Below are positions 34,150 through 43,242 of a DNA stretch of 64,000 nt, piece after piece. The first letter of the stretch is position 1. Every line of letters begins with the position of its first letter. Source of the stretch: UBA12481 sp942493265 (lineage in GTDB: Bacteria; Bacteroidota; Bacteroidia; Bacteroidales; UBA12481); NCBI GenBank assembly GCA_942493265.1, contig OW818688.1:5315044-5379043 (forward strand), given 5' to 3'. The notes under the pieces were generated by a model. That model was not told where the DNA came from and did no database searches. It saw only the letters and a list, made by a program, of their open reading frames with translations. The position numbers were made by a program, and so were the translations under genes.

Positions 34150-34157
34150 CAAATATA
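34150..34157 (-). promoter_or_regulatory. -7 box of secDF
   Basis: Minus-strand TATATTTG is a perfect TAnnTTTG. The upstream region at about 34171-34180 is the T-tract of the tolC-like gene's terminator and would cover the -33 position (TTTT). Confidence 0.5.
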
Positions 34158-34170
34158 ATGTAATTATTGA

Positions 34171-34209
34171 AAAAAAAAGAGGCAATTCCAGTATCGGAAT
34201 CACCTCTTT
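34171..34209 (-). terminator. Probable terminator of the efflux operon (after the TolC-like gene)
   Basis: Minus-strand AAAGAGG/CCTCTTT and ATTCC/GGAAT stems with a 2x2 internal mismatch, followed by eight Ts. It lies 17 bases after the TolC-like gene stop. Confidence 0.65.
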
Positions 34210-34225
34210 CCAATCATCTAATTAT

Positions 34226-35716
34226 CTATTTCACCAAGTCATCATAACTCTGCTCCAGCGGCACGTTTTTCTCGAAATCCCACAGGGTGGTTTTCCTTAC
34301 GTTGTAGAAATAATTCCAGTAGGTCCGGAGGGCACTCATATAATTGGTAATTGCCCTATCCTTCTGAGCCAAAGCATCATTAAGCTTTAAAACATCCAGA
34401 CTTCCGAGCATAAACTTCTGTTTGGTGATGTCATAACGGGTTCTGGATATGGTATCCGTTTTCGCGGCGAGTACCAGCTGTTCATCCTGCATGTTGAATT
34501 GCATGATGTCAAGAAAAACCTGCTGTTCAAAATCAATTTTCTGCTGCTCCACATTAACTTCGGTAACCAGAAGGCTCGATTTGGCCATGTTTACCTGACC
34601 TTTACGCATGCCCCAGTCGAGGATCGGGACGGTTACACCAATATTAAGCCGCTGAGATTCCTGCGGGTTTTTATAAACCGACGAAATATCATCCGCACGC
34701 TGGGTGAGGCCATAACTGGCGATCAGATTTGCTGAAAACCGGGAATCTGATTGCACCCTCGCAACATTTTGCTGAGCTTCGAGGATTGATCGTTCCATCG
34801 ACAGCATGGTAGGGTTGTTTTCCCGTGAATATTGAATTGCCCTGTCAACATCTACCTTAATCTTTGGAACATCCAGCGTGGTGGCCAGTTCAATGCCAAT
34901 CTTATCATTAAAGCCGAGGAAAACCCTCAGATTGGATTTCTTAACCTCAAGGTCAAGTATATTCTTGTTCAGGTTATCGGTACTGGTCAGCAGGTTAAGT
35001 TCCATCTGCATCAGGTCGCCCTGGTCAATCATCCCCAGTTCGAAACGTCCTTTGGCAATCTGGTAGAGGGTATCGTTATTGGCAACGTTGAACTGGGAAG
35101 TCTTAACATTCATCTGAGCCAGCGCAAGATCATAGAAAAACCTTACTGCCTTAAGATTAACATCTTCCATGTTACTCAGGTAAGTCTTCTTGGCCTCCTC
35201 AAATTTGAGGGGTTCTATTTTTTTCTGCCATTTAAACTTATTAAAGGAGAAGAGCGGCTGCATCAGCCCGATGCTCACCGGTGTTGACATCAGTGACGCC
35301 GGGTCATCATTGAGCAGGTCGAGACGGCCCAGTTCAGAACTGACATAAACACGTCCGCCTGTTATCGGAATATTCTGGCTCGCCTCCAGGCTGACCGTTG
35401 AACTTAACCGGTTCGACGGGGCATATTTGGTGACCCATTCGCCGTTTTCCAGAACGACATCCTTCACAATCGACCGGCTCAGGTCGACAATATCGGTTTG
35501 CAGGGATACTGACGGCAGGTAATTGGCCTTATAGGACCGGTACGACCAGTAGCTGCTGCGAAAACGATGTTTGGCCAGAAGTGCATCAAGCGAATTTGCC
35601 TGTGCCAGCGCAATAACCTCCTGCAGGTCGAGCTGCCTGGCCTGGGACTGCTGGGCCCGTAGGAGCGGGGGGAACAAAAGGCTGATAACGATAACTACAA
35701 CAACGTTTTTTCTCAT
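34226..35716 (-). CDS. TolC family outer-membrane efflux protein
   Basis: 496 aa with a signal peptide (to about residue 21, LLRAQQ). The two-fold repeated TolC layout is visible: LDLQEVIALAQANSLDALLAKHRF at the start of the first repeat and AIQYSRENNPTMLSMERSILEAQQNVARVQSD in the second, with long coiled coils and the strand regions VSLQTDIVDLSRS and NLIASYGLTQRADD. It forms the outer-membrane duct of a tripartite pump. It is the third gene of the operon after the adaptor and the MacB-type permease (37 bp gap). Confidence 0.93.
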   Translation of the reverse strand: MRKNVVVVIVISLLFPPLLRAQQSQARQLDLQEVIALAQANSLDALLAKHRFRSSYWSYRSYKANYLPSVSLQTDIVDLSRSIVKDVVLENGEWVTKYAPSNRLSSTVSLEASQNIPITGGRVYVSSELGRLDLLNDDPASLMSTPVSIGLMQPLFSFNKFKWQKKIEPLKFEEAKKTYLSNMEDVNLKAVRFFYDLALAQMNVKTSQFNVANNDTLYQIAKGRFELGMIDQGDLMQMELNLLTSTDNLNKNILDLEVKKSNLRVFLGFNDKIGIELATTLDVPKIKVDVDRAIQYSRENNPTMLSMERSILEAQQNVARVQSDSRFSANLIASYGLTQRADDISSVYKNPQESQRLNIGVTVPILDWGMRKGQVNMAKSSLLVTEVNVEQQKIDFEQQVFLDIMQFNMQDEQLVLAAKTDTISRTRYDITKQKFMLGSLDVLKLNDALAQKDRAITNYMSALRTYWNYFYNVRKTTLWDFEKNVPLEQSYDDLVK

Positions 35717-35753
35717 TTGGCAAGATCTTAAATGTCTTAATTCTATTTTTTGG

Positions 35754-37136
35754 CTATGATGCCCTAAGGGATTCTACCGGATCGTGTTCGGATGCTCTTT
35801 TCGCCGGAAGATATCCAAAGATTATCCCGACTGCGGCAGAAACACCAAAAGCAACCAGAACCGAGAAAGGTTTCACAATAGTTTTAATATCCGCAAACTG
35901 GGTAATTAATCCCGACAGGATAATCCCCAGAACCACACCGATCAATCCTCCAACGATACTGATCAACGTTGATTCCGAAAGGAATTGCACCACGATATCT
36001 TTTCGTGAGGCTCCGATAGCCTGCCGGGTTCCGATTTCCCGGATCCGTTCCATTACGGAAGCCAGCATAATATTCATGATGCCAATGCCGCCAACAATCA
36101 GTGAAATGCTGGCAATGGCACCCAGAACGATGTTGAAAATATCTTTGGCCCGCTGTTCCTGTTTAAGTAAAAGCTCCGGAACCGTTATCTTGAAATCGGC
36201 CACCCCGTTATGCCTTCGCATCAGCATGCGGGTCATAATTTCTGTAGTAGTTTTTAGCTCTTTGGTATCATATACCTGCACAACAATTTTATCCAGCTGA
36301 TGATAATTCACATTTTCGGTGGTCCCCTGATCGCTACCTGTTGTAATGGTCTGGGCAAACGACATCCCCCGGCCCATCCCACCGAACATCTGAATGCTTG
36401 AGGAAATTTCACCAATTTTACGATTGGCGATAGCCCGGTTGAGATATCGGATCAGCATGGTTTTAGAAGGTACAAAAACCTGATCGTTTGTATTGGTTAT
36501 TCCCAATCCGGCCGAAGAAGAGGCAACCACCACTTCACGCTGATTCAGGATACCGATAACCCTCAGCCAGTTATGCCCTACCTTGATAAACTGATCAAGA
36601 GGGTTTTCAGCAGGAAAAAGCAGGGCAGCAACGTTCGATCCGATCACACACACGGCTTGTCCGGATTCTTCATGTATGGGATTGAACAGGTTACCCTTTT
36701 CCAATCCGAGATTGAACAGGGTAAAATAGGAAGGGCTGACTCCCATTAAAACAGTAGGACGCCGGATCTGATTATGCTGAACAAATGAGTTCAGCTGAAC
36801 TTCAGAGCTGACTGCCTTTACCGTTGGGATGACTTCCATTATGGCTTTAACATCCATTAAATTCAGGCCGTTCGAAAACTTTTTCGACTCTTTCTTCCCT
36901 TCTTCGGAAGTTCCTGTTGACGACTGGTCAATAATGGGTTCAATAATTATATTGTTTACTCCGACGAGTTTGATCTGGTCCAGGATTTCTTTCTGCGCAC
37001 CCTGGCCAATCGCAAGCATGCTGATTACCGCGGCTACGCCGAAGATGATCCCGAGTGCGGTAAGCACCGATTTCAGCTTATTGGCCATTATAGCCTCAAC
37101 AGCAATGATTATGTCATGAAAATAGCGTCTGAACAT
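35754..37136 (-). CDS. MacB-type ABC transporter permease without ATPase domain
   Basis: 460 aa. N-terminal helix in ANKLKSVLTALGIIFGVAAVISMLAIGQGA, a periplasmic MacB_PCD domain (about 45-330), then three FtsX helices in LGAIASISLIVGGIGIMNIML, SIVGGLIGVVLGIILSGLI and LVAFGVSAAVGIIFGYLPA, ending RASEHDPVESLRA. The coupling segment ERIREIGTRQAIGASRKDI is intact. Unlike E. coli MacB there is no fused nucleotide-binding domain and no ATPase gene in the operon. It sits between the adaptor (10 bp) and TolC genes. Probable export of a toxin, antibiotic or peptide; substrate unknown. Confidence 0.92.
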   Translation of the reverse strand: MFRRYFHDIIIAVEAIMANKLKSVLTALGIIFGVAAVISMLAIGQGAQKEILDQIKLVGVNNIIIEPIIDQSSTGTSEEGKKESKKFSNGLNLMDVKAIMEVIPTVKAVSSEVQLNSFVQHNQIRRPTVLMGVSPSYFTLFNLGLEKGNLFNPIHEESGQAVCVIGSNVAALLFPAENPLDQFIKVGHNWLRVIGILNQREVVVASSSAGLGITNTNDQVFVPSKTMLIRYLNRAIANRKIGEISSSIQMFGGMGRGMSFAQTITTGSDQGTTENVNYHQLDKIVVQVYDTKELKTTTEIMTRMLMRRHNGVADFKITVPELLLKQEQRAKDIFNIVLGAIASISLIVGGIGIMNIMLASVMERIREIGTRQAIGASRKDIVVQFLSESTLISIVGGLIGVVLGIILSGLITQFADIKTIVKPFSVLVAFGVSAAVGIIFGYLPAKRASEHDPVESLRAS

Positions 37137-37146
37137 TGTTGTTGAA

Positions 37147-38658
37147 TTAGCGTTGTGTCTGCATTCTCATTCCACCGCCTCCGCCACCCGGCATAGCCCG
37201 GGCACCCTCTGCCCTCTGCATGCCGCCGCCCTGCTTCATCATTTTCTGCATCATATCACGCTGTTCCTTGGTCATATTCTTCATATCAATATTCGGCATT
37301 CCCTGAGCCGGACCCTGACTTTCCAACAGTTTCATCCGTTCAGCCTGCTCCTTCTGCATACGGTCCATATCTTCCTTTTTCTTCTTTTCTTCGGCAATTC
37401 TGCGCTCTTTAACTTTTTCATAAATATCCCAGCCCTTTACCTCAAATTCCTCAGCACCGGCAGGTACGGTAAGGTATACCTCTGTTCCGGCTTCCAGGCC
37501 TTCTTTCACAATAATGAAATTCTCATTGGCTTCGCCCAGATCAATGATCTGGCGAACATTATCGGATACCAGGTGAACATATGACATGGAATCCGTTGAA
37601 TGAACCGCTTCAAGTGGCACAAATTTCACATTCTCATACGAATTGGTGCGGATCTGTGTAACGGTGGTCATGGCCGGCCTGAGTGTGGTATCACTTTCAT
37701 TGAGTAGAACAACGACTTCAAACACTTTTGCATCTGAATTCGGCAATTGTTCTCCAACATTAGCCACTTCGGTGACTTTACCGGTGTATTGTTTCTCCGG
37801 GAATGCATCCACACCGATGGTAACTTCTTGACCAACACTTATCTTACTAATATCTATCTCATTAACATAGGTTTTCGATACCATTTTCGACAGATCGGGA
37901 AGTGTAGCCACAACCGGATCCCAGGCTGATATCTGGGAGCCGACTTTCCGTTTGGCACCGCCCCATTCTTTCTTATAGATAACCATACCATCCTGCGGAG
38001 CAAAAACAGTAAAAGCATCCAGTACCTTTACAATTTCGTTGCGCTGCTCATACTGCCTTTTCAGGTTGATTTCAGCTTTCACCATGGAGGCTTCCGACTG
38101 TTCCTTTCGCAATGCATAATTTGTTTTTGCCTGCTCATAAGCTCTTTTTGCCTTATCAAGGTTCATCTCCGACTGCCTGATAGTTGCCGGTGGTTCATAT
38201 TTCGATTGATCCAGAATGATCTGTTTTTCTTCCAGTGCATATTCAAGATCTTTGATCTGATTTCGGTAATCACGCAAGCTCATTGTGGTATCCAGCTGGG
38301 TCTGCCTCAAAGAGGCTTCATCACGCTCGATCTGGTCGCCCATAGACTGAAGTGCTGTGGTAGCATCAGTTTTATCCAGACTGGCAATATAATCGCCGGC
38401 TTTCACCACACTGCCTTCAGGGATCAGGTCAACGAGTTTAACATTATGAACACGGGCTTCCCGCAAACCTTCGGGACCGCGTATATCAACTGAATTTAAA
38501 GCCTGAAGTTCGCCGGTAGTACTAACTATGACATCAAATTTCCCGGATTCAACCACCGCCTTGATCATCACGGTTTTTTCGCTCCGGGTGGCACTGTATA
38601 TAACCACTGCAGCAAGAACTGTTACAAGTATAACTCCAAAGACCCAACGTCTTTTCAT
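37147..38658 (-). CDS. MacA/HlyD-type periplasmic adaptor subunit with Met/Gly-rich tail
   Basis: 503 aa. One N-terminal membrane anchor (residues 5-22), a lipoyl-like barrel with FDVIVSTTGELQALNSVDI and VFAPQDGMVIYKKEWGG, a coiled-coil hairpin (about 110-215), and beta-barrel segments ISVGQEVTIGVDAFPEKQYTG. This is the MacA order. The last ~90 residues are unusual: a Lys/Glu helix with KEDMDRMQKEQAERM, then a Met/Gln/Gly-rich tail (MMQKMMKQGGGMQ, PGGGGGGMRMQ). It is first in the adaptor-permease-TolC operon, behind a TAAGTTTG box. Confidence 0.92.
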   Translation of the reverse strand: MKRRWVFGVILVTVLAAVVIYSATRSEKTVMIKAVVESGKFDVIVSTTGELQALNSVDIRGPEGLREARVHNVKLVDLIPEGSVVKAGDYIASLDKTDATTALQSMGDQIERDEASLRQTQLDTTMSLRDYRNQIKDLEYALEEKQIILDQSKYEPPATIRQSEMNLDKAKRAYEQAKTNYALRKEQSEASMVKAEINLKRQYEQRNEIVKVLDAFTVFAPQDGMVIYKKEWGGAKRKVGSQISAWDPVVATLPDLSKMVSKTYVNEIDISKISVGQEVTIGVDAFPEKQYTGKVTEVANVGEQLPNSDAKVFEVVVLLNESDTTLRPAMTTVTQIRTNSYENVKFVPLEAVHSTDSMSYVHLVSDNVRQIIDLGEANENFIIVKEGLEAGTEVYLTVPAGAEEFEVKGWDIYEKVKERRIAEEKKKKEDMDRMQKEQAERMKLLESQGPAQGMPNIDMKNMTKEQRDMMQKMMKQGGGMQRAEGARAMPGGGGGGMRMQTQR

Positions 38659-38702
38659 AACAAATGGGATTAGTAAAATTGTTGAAAATATTTATCCAAC
38701 TG

Positions 38703-38710
38703 CAAACTTA
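38703..38710 (-). promoter_or_regulatory. Putative -7 box for the adaptor-permease-TolC operon
   Basis: Minus-strand TAAGTTTG matches TAnnTTTG, 45 bases upstream of the ATG at 38658. A TTTA lies 19 bases further upstream as a weak -33. Confidence 0.45.
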
Positions 38711-38759
38711 ATCTAAGCAAACCGGATGATAAATACAATCACATCGCAATTAGGATATT

Positions 38760-40154
38760 TTAACACTTCTTAACAAAATCGTGGATTTCCTGAACAAATT
38801 GATTACCGAGCATTTCAGCCTCCTTAAAAGTTCCGGCTTCAGAATAAACCCGGATGATGGGCTCCGTATTTGATTTGCGCAAATGAACCCATCCACGCGG
38901 AAATTCTATCTTCAAACCATCCGATGTTATTACCGGATAACTTTTGTAGCCATTCTTTATGGCATCGAAAATTCTCTGCACATCCGTCCCGCTTGGCAAA
39001 TCAATCCTCTTCTTGGCCATTTCGAATGCTGGAAGGCCACTTTTGATCAGCGACATGGGTTCCGCTTTGATGGCAAAATAAGAGAGGAATAAGGCGATTC
39101 CAACCAGTGCATCCCTGCCATAATGCAGTGCCGGGAAAATGATGCCGCCATTTCCTTCCCCACCGAGAATAGCTCCGCTCTGTTTCATTCCGGCCACCAC
39201 ATGTACCTCACCAACCGGTGTTGCCAGATAGGATCCGCCATGCTTCTCGGTAATGATTCTCAGTGCCCTGCTCGATGACAGGTTTGAAACCGTGTTGCCG
39301 GACTTGTTCCCCAGGATATAATCGGCTACTGCCACGAGCGTGTATTCTTCCCCGAAAAAACTTCCATCCTCATTCACCAGCGCCAGACGGTCAACATCAG
39401 GGTCGACGGCAATCCCCAGATGGGCATGATTTTTAACAACCGCATCAGCAAGGGTTTCCAGATGATCGGGCAAAGGCTCCGGATTATGCGCAAAATTTCC
39501 GTCAGGCACACAATTCAGCCGGACGACCTTTACCCCCAAAGATTCCAGGAGTGCCGGAACAGCTACCCCTCCAACAGAATTCACCGCATCCACAACCACC
39601 ACCAGATTGGCCCGTTTGATGGCCTCGCGGTTTACTTCAGGCAATTCCAAAACCTTTTGAATATGGTAGGAAAGGAAATCATGAACAGTGGATGACCCTA
39701 ATTTTTCGGCCGGAACAAATTCAAACATTTCCTGCGCGGCAAGCAACAATACTTCCTCCCCCTCCTCACCCGAAATGAATTCCCCATGACGGTTAACCAG
39801 TTTCAGCGCATTCCATTGACCAGGGTTATGGCTGGCAGTCAATATAATACCAGCAATAGCTCCAACCTCAGGCACAGCCATTTCAACCGTCGGGGTAGTG
39901 GCAAGCCCTGCATTGACAACATCAATACCCAGGGCATTCAGCGTGGAGCAAACGATTGAATCAACCAGTAAACCGGATGTTCTGGCATCCCTGCCAACCA
40001 CCATAACCGGCTTCTTCTGGGTTGTTTTCACCTGGTGAAGGGCCCATGTGCCGAAAGCAGCTGTAAACTTAACTATATCTAAGGGCGTTAATCCCTCACC
40101 GGGGCGGCCTCCAATAGTGCCCCGTATACCTGAAATTGATTTGATAAGAGTCAT
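38760..40154 (-). CDS. glmM: Phosphoglucosamine mutase / phosphohexomutase
   Basis: 464 aa from the ATG at 40154 (MTLIKSISGIRGTIGG); the frame continues upstream only over the divergent rluB-like region. Alpha-D-phosphohexomutase features in order: active-site phosphoserine loop TASHNPGQWNALK (Ser108), metal loop DPDVDRLAL, sugar-binding GEGNGGIIFP and phosphate-binding RKSNTEPIIRV. The N-terminal SGIRGTIGG and GEGNGG form match the Bacteroidetes protein annotated as GlmM, which makes glucosamine-1-phosphate for peptidoglycan and LPS; phosphomannomutase activity remains possible. Confidence 0.93.
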   Translation of the reverse strand: MTLIKSISGIRGTIGGRPGEGLTPLDIVKFTAAFGTWALHQVKTTQKKPVMVVGRDARTSGLLVDSIVCSTLNALGIDVVNAGLATTPTVEMAVPEVGAIAGIILTASHNPGQWNALKLVNRHGEFISGEEGEEVLLLAAQEMFEFVPAEKLGSSTVHDFLSYHIQKVLELPEVNREAIKRANLVVVVDAVNSVGGVAVPALLESLGVKVVRLNCVPDGNFAHNPEPLPDHLETLADAVVKNHAHLGIAVDPDVDRLALVNEDGSFFGEEYTLVAVADYILGNKSGNTVSNLSSSRALRIITEKHGGSYLATPVGEVHVVAGMKQSGAILGGEGNGGIIFPALHYGRDALVGIALFLSYFAIKAEPMSLIKSGLPAFEMAKKRIDLPSGTDVQRIFDAIKNGYKSYPVITSDGLKIEFPRGWVHLRKSNTEPIIRVYSEAGTFKEAEMLGNQFVQEIHDFVKKC

Positions 40155-40172
40155 AAAGTGATTATCGAACCG

Positions 40173-40206
40173 GCAAGGTATTGAGTTTTCCTGATAACTT
40201 TGCAAC
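40173..40206 (-). promoter_or_regulatory. Putative promoter of glmM
   Basis: Minus-strand GTTG (40206-40203) lies 22 bases before TACCTTGC (40180-40173), a near match to TTTG-N19-22-TAnnTTTG. It overlaps the divergent rluB-like promoter. Confidence 0.35.
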
Positions 40207-40232
40207 GGGGAACTTTTTTTTGCCAACCTTTG
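40199..40232 (+). promoter_or_regulatory. Putative promoter of the rluB-era-der operon
   Basis: TTTG (40199-40202) is followed after 22 bases by AACCTTTG (40225-40232), which keeps the TTTG of the -7 box but not its TA. The GTG start is at 40255. Confidence 0.35.
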
Positions 40233-40254
40233 CAAACTCAATAATTTAAGTAAA

Positions 40255-41007
40255 GTGAACAGGAAACCATTTAGCGTTAATAAGACCTTCCAGCTCGATA
40301 ATATTCGCCTGAACAGATACATTGCCTCATCAGGCATCTGCTCCAGACGGGATGCTGACGACTTGATCAGCAGGGGTGTTGTGGAAGTAAACGGAGTAAA
40401 AACAACTGAAATGGGCACCCAGGTTCATCCCGGTGATATCGTTAAGGTAAACGGGAAAACCATTAAAAATGAACGTAAGGTTTATATTATACTGAATAAA
40501 CCCAAAGATACCTTAACAACAACGGATGATCCGGAAGGCCGTCGTACCGTTCTTGATCTCGTTCAGAATGCCACAACCGAAAGGATTTTTCCGGTTGGCC
40601 GTCTCGACAGAAACACCACAGGTGTTCTGCTCCTCACAAACGATGGGGACCTGGCCAGCAAACTCACTCATCCCAAATACAAGGTTAAAAAAGTATATGA
40701 GGTGCGTACCGCTCAAAACGTAACTGAGGCAATGCTGGAATCCCTGATCATAGGAATTGAGCTCGAAGATGGCCTCATGAAGGTTGATGCGATCTCTTTT
40801 ATCGATCCCCAGTCAAAAAAAGACCTCGCAGTTGAAATCCATTCCGGAAAAAACCGGATTGTAAGAAGAATGTTTGAACATCTTGGCCTGGAAATCGTTA
40901 AACTCGACAGGGTTTATTTTGCCGGACTGACCAAGAAAACCCTGGCCCGCGGAAAATGGAGATTCATGAGCCCGAAAGAGGTTGGCTGGCTCAAAATGAA
41001 ACAATAA
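40255..41007 (+). CDS. rluB: 23S rRNA pseudouridine synthase of the RluB/RsuA family
   Basis: 250 aa from a GTG start; no ATG lies before the S4 domain. Residues 17-65 are the S4 RNA-binding domain (IRLNRYIASSGICSRRDADDLI). The synthase domain has YIILNKPKDTLTTTDDPEGRRTV, the catalytic loop GRLDRNTTGVLLLTNDG (Asp118), KVYEV and SGKNRIVRRMFEHLG. This pattern fits RluB (U2605) best, though RluE/RluF/RsuA relatives share it. It starts a + strand group with era and der, 32 bp upstream of era. Confidence 0.93.
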   Translation: MNRKPFSVNKTFQLDNIRLNRYIASSGICSRRDADDLISRGVVEVNGVKTTEMGTQVHPGDIVKVNGKTIKNERKVYIILNKPKDTLTTTDDPEGRRTVLDLVQNATTERIFPVGRLDRNTTGVLLLTNDGDLASKLTHPKYKVKKVYEVRTAQNVTEAMLESLIIGIELEDGLMKVDAISFIDPQSKKDLAVEIHSGKNRIVRRMFEHLGLEIVKLDRVYFAGLTKKTLARGKWRFMSPKEVGWLKMKQ

Positions 41008-41039
41008 GCATTATCCTTCACCCGACATTCAATAACATC

Positions 41040-41915
41040 ATGAAATCCGGCTTCGTCAATATTATTGGTAATCCAAACGTGGGTAAATCCACTTTAATGA
41101 ACGCCCTGGTAGGCGAACGCCTGTCGGTGATTACTGCAAAATCTCAAACTACCCGACACCGTATCTTCGGGATTGTTAACGGCGATGATTACCAGATAGT
41201 CTATTCAGATACCCCCGGAATGATCAAACCTGCATACAAACTGCAGGAAGCAATGGTCAGATCCGCCCGGTCGGCTCTCTCAGATGCTGATATCCTCCTG
41301 TATGTGACCGATGTACTGGAAACATCGGATAAAAACCCGGATATCATCTCCATCGTACAGCAATCTGAGGTTCCCCTGATATTGATCCTGAATAAAATAG
41401 ATATCAGCAACCAGCAGCAGGTTGAAGTATTGGTTGAAAAATGGCACACCATTTTTCCTAAAGCGGAAATCTTTCCAACATCCGCCTTACTCAAATTCAA
41501 CCTCGACAATCTCTTCGACAGAATTCTGGCATTATTGCCCGAAAATCCGCCCTATTTCGATCAGGACCAGCTGACGGATCGCCCGGAAAGGTTTTTTGTA
41601 ACCGAAATAATTCGTGGCGCGATTCTTGAATACTACGACAAGGAAATTCCCTATTCGGTGGAACCGGTAGTGGAAGAATTTAAGGAAGAACCAGATATTA
41701 TCCGCATCCGAACGGTAATTTATGTTGAACGCGATTCCCAGAAAGGAATCCTCATCGGCCACAAAGGATCATCGCTCAAACGGGTCGGAATGCAGTCAAG
41801 AAAAGATCTCGAAATTTTTTTCGGGAAAAAAGTATTTTTAGAAATGTTCGTAAAAGTGGCCCAGGATTGGAGAAACAGACCCGACAGTTTGAAATCTTTC
41901 GGCTATGAACTCTGA
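41040..41915 (+). CDS. era: GTPase Era
   Basis: 291 aa from the ATG at 41040 (MKSGFVNIIGNPNVGKST). G1 is GNPNVGKS (10-17), the Era-specific switch AKSQTTRHRIFGI, G3 DTPG (57-60) and G4 NKID are present. The C-terminal KH domain contains the GxxG-type IGHKGSSLKRVGMQSRKDLE, which binds the 3' end of 16S rRNA during 30S assembly. Length and domains are normal. The gene precedes der by 17 bp, an arrangement seen in other Bacteroidetes. Confidence 0.97.
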   Translation: MKSGFVNIIGNPNVGKSTLMNALVGERLSVITAKSQTTRHRIFGIVNGDDYQIVYSDTPGMIKPAYKLQEAMVRSARSALSDADILLYVTDVLETSDKNPDIISIVQQSEVPLILILNKIDISNQQQVEVLVEKWHTIFPKAEIFPTSALLKFNLDNLFDRILALLPENPPYFDQDQLTDRPERFFVTEIIRGAILEYYDKEIPYSVEPVVEEFKEEPDIIRIRTVIYVERDSQKGILIGHKGSSLKRVGMQSRKDLEIFFGKKVFLEMFVKVAQDWRNRPDSLKSFGYEL

Positions 41916-41932
41916 TACAGAAAGAAATTATT

Positions 41933-43237
41933 ATGGCAAATATTGTTGCAATCGTTGGCCGGCCAAATGTCGGCAAATCAACCCTGTTCAACCGGATTAC
42001 ACAATCCCGGCAGGCTATCGTTCATGAATCCAGCGGGGTTACCCGCGACAGGCATTACGGCAAGGCATTCTGGAACGGTCATGAATTCTCAATTATTGAT
42101 ACCGGTGGATATATTCTGAACTCGGATGACGTTTTTGAAGAGGAAATCCGCAAGCAGGTTATCCTCGCCATTGAGGAAGCAGATGTCATTATCTTTACCG
42201 TTGATGTTGAATCCGGGATCACCGACCTCGACCAGACTGTTGCCGGAATTTTACGTAAAGCTAAAAAGCCGACCTTCCTGGCCGTTAACAAGGCCGACAA
42301 TAACAAACGGTTCATGGAGGCCAATGAATTCTTCAGTCTCGGACTGGGGGAGATATTCCCTGTTTCTGCCGTGAACGGCACCGGTACCGGTGAACTCCTC
42401 GATGCTGTTACCGGCGCTTTCGAAAGAGCTGAATTTGAAGAGGAACCAGATATTCCCAAATTTGCCGTTGTCGGTCGCCCGAATGTCGGCAAATCATCAT
42501 TCATCAATGCCATGATCGGAGTCGACCGGAATATCGTGACCCCCATTTCAGGTACCACCCGGGATTCTATACATACCCGGTATCAGAAATTTGGCCTCGA
42601 CTTTTTTCTCGTCGATACGGCAGGGTTGAGAAAACGGGCAAAAGTATCGGAAGATGTTGAATTCTACTCCGTTATGCGATCAATCCGTGCGATTGAAAAT
42701 GCAGATGTCTGTTTGCTCATGATCGATGCCACCGAAGGCATCAAAGCCCAGGACATGACCATCTTCGGCAATATTCAGCGTAACCGCAAGGGCGTGGTGA
42801 TCCTGGTGAATAAATGGGATTTGGTGGAGAAGGATACCCACTCCACCAAGAAATTCACCAAGGACATTCTCGAAAAAATCGCACCCTATACAGATGTGCC
42901 AATCATCTTTACCTCTACGATCACAAAACAGAGGGTTTTGAAAGCTCTCGAAACAGCTATAGAGGTATACAATAACCGGCGCCAGAAAGTTCCTACTCAT
43001 AAGCTTAACGAACTCCTTCAGGAGCTGATCGTTGCTTATCCTCCTCCTGCAAATAAGGGCAAATTCATCAAAATCAAGTATGCCACCCAGCTACCGAATC
43101 AGACTCCGTCTTTTGCCTTTTTCTGCAATCTTCCTCAATACATCAAGGAACCATACAAACGCTATCTGGAAAATAAAATCCGTGAAAACTTTAACTTTAC
43201 CGGAGTTCCGATTCAAATCTTTTTCAGGGAAAAATAA
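41933..43237 (+). CDS. der: GTPase Der (EngA), double GTPase for 50S assembly
   Basis: 434 aa with two tandem G domains: the first starts IVGRPNVGKSTLFNRI (about 7-22) with DTGGY and NKAD; the second VVGRPNVGKSSFINAM (about 179-194) with DTAGL and NKWD. A C-terminal KH-like domain follows (VPTHKLNELLQELI, KIKYATQLPNQTPSFAFFCN). The protein acts in 50S ribosome maturation. It is cotranscribed with era and an adjacent lipoprotein gene. Confidence 0.98.
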   Translation: MANIVAIVGRPNVGKSTLFNRITQSRQAIVHESSGVTRDRHYGKAFWNGHEFSIIDTGGYILNSDDVFEEEIRKQVILAIEEADVIIFTVDVESGITDLDQTVAGILRKAKKPTFLAVNKADNNKRFMEANEFFSLGLGEIFPVSAVNGTGTGELLDAVTGAFERAEFEEEPDIPKFAVVGRPNVGKSSFINAMIGVDRNIVTPISGTTRDSIHTRYQKFGLDFFLVDTAGLRKRAKVSEDVEFYSVMRSIRAIENADVCLLMIDATEGIKAQDMTIFGNIQRNRKGVVILVNKWDLVEKDTHSTKKFTKDILEKIAPYTDVPIIFTSTITKQRVLKALETAIEVYNNRRQKVPTHKLNELLQELIVAYPPPANKGKFIKIKYATQLPNQTPSFAFFCNLPQYIKEPYKRYLENKIRENFNFTGVPIQIFFREK

Positions 43238-43242
43238 TTCAC

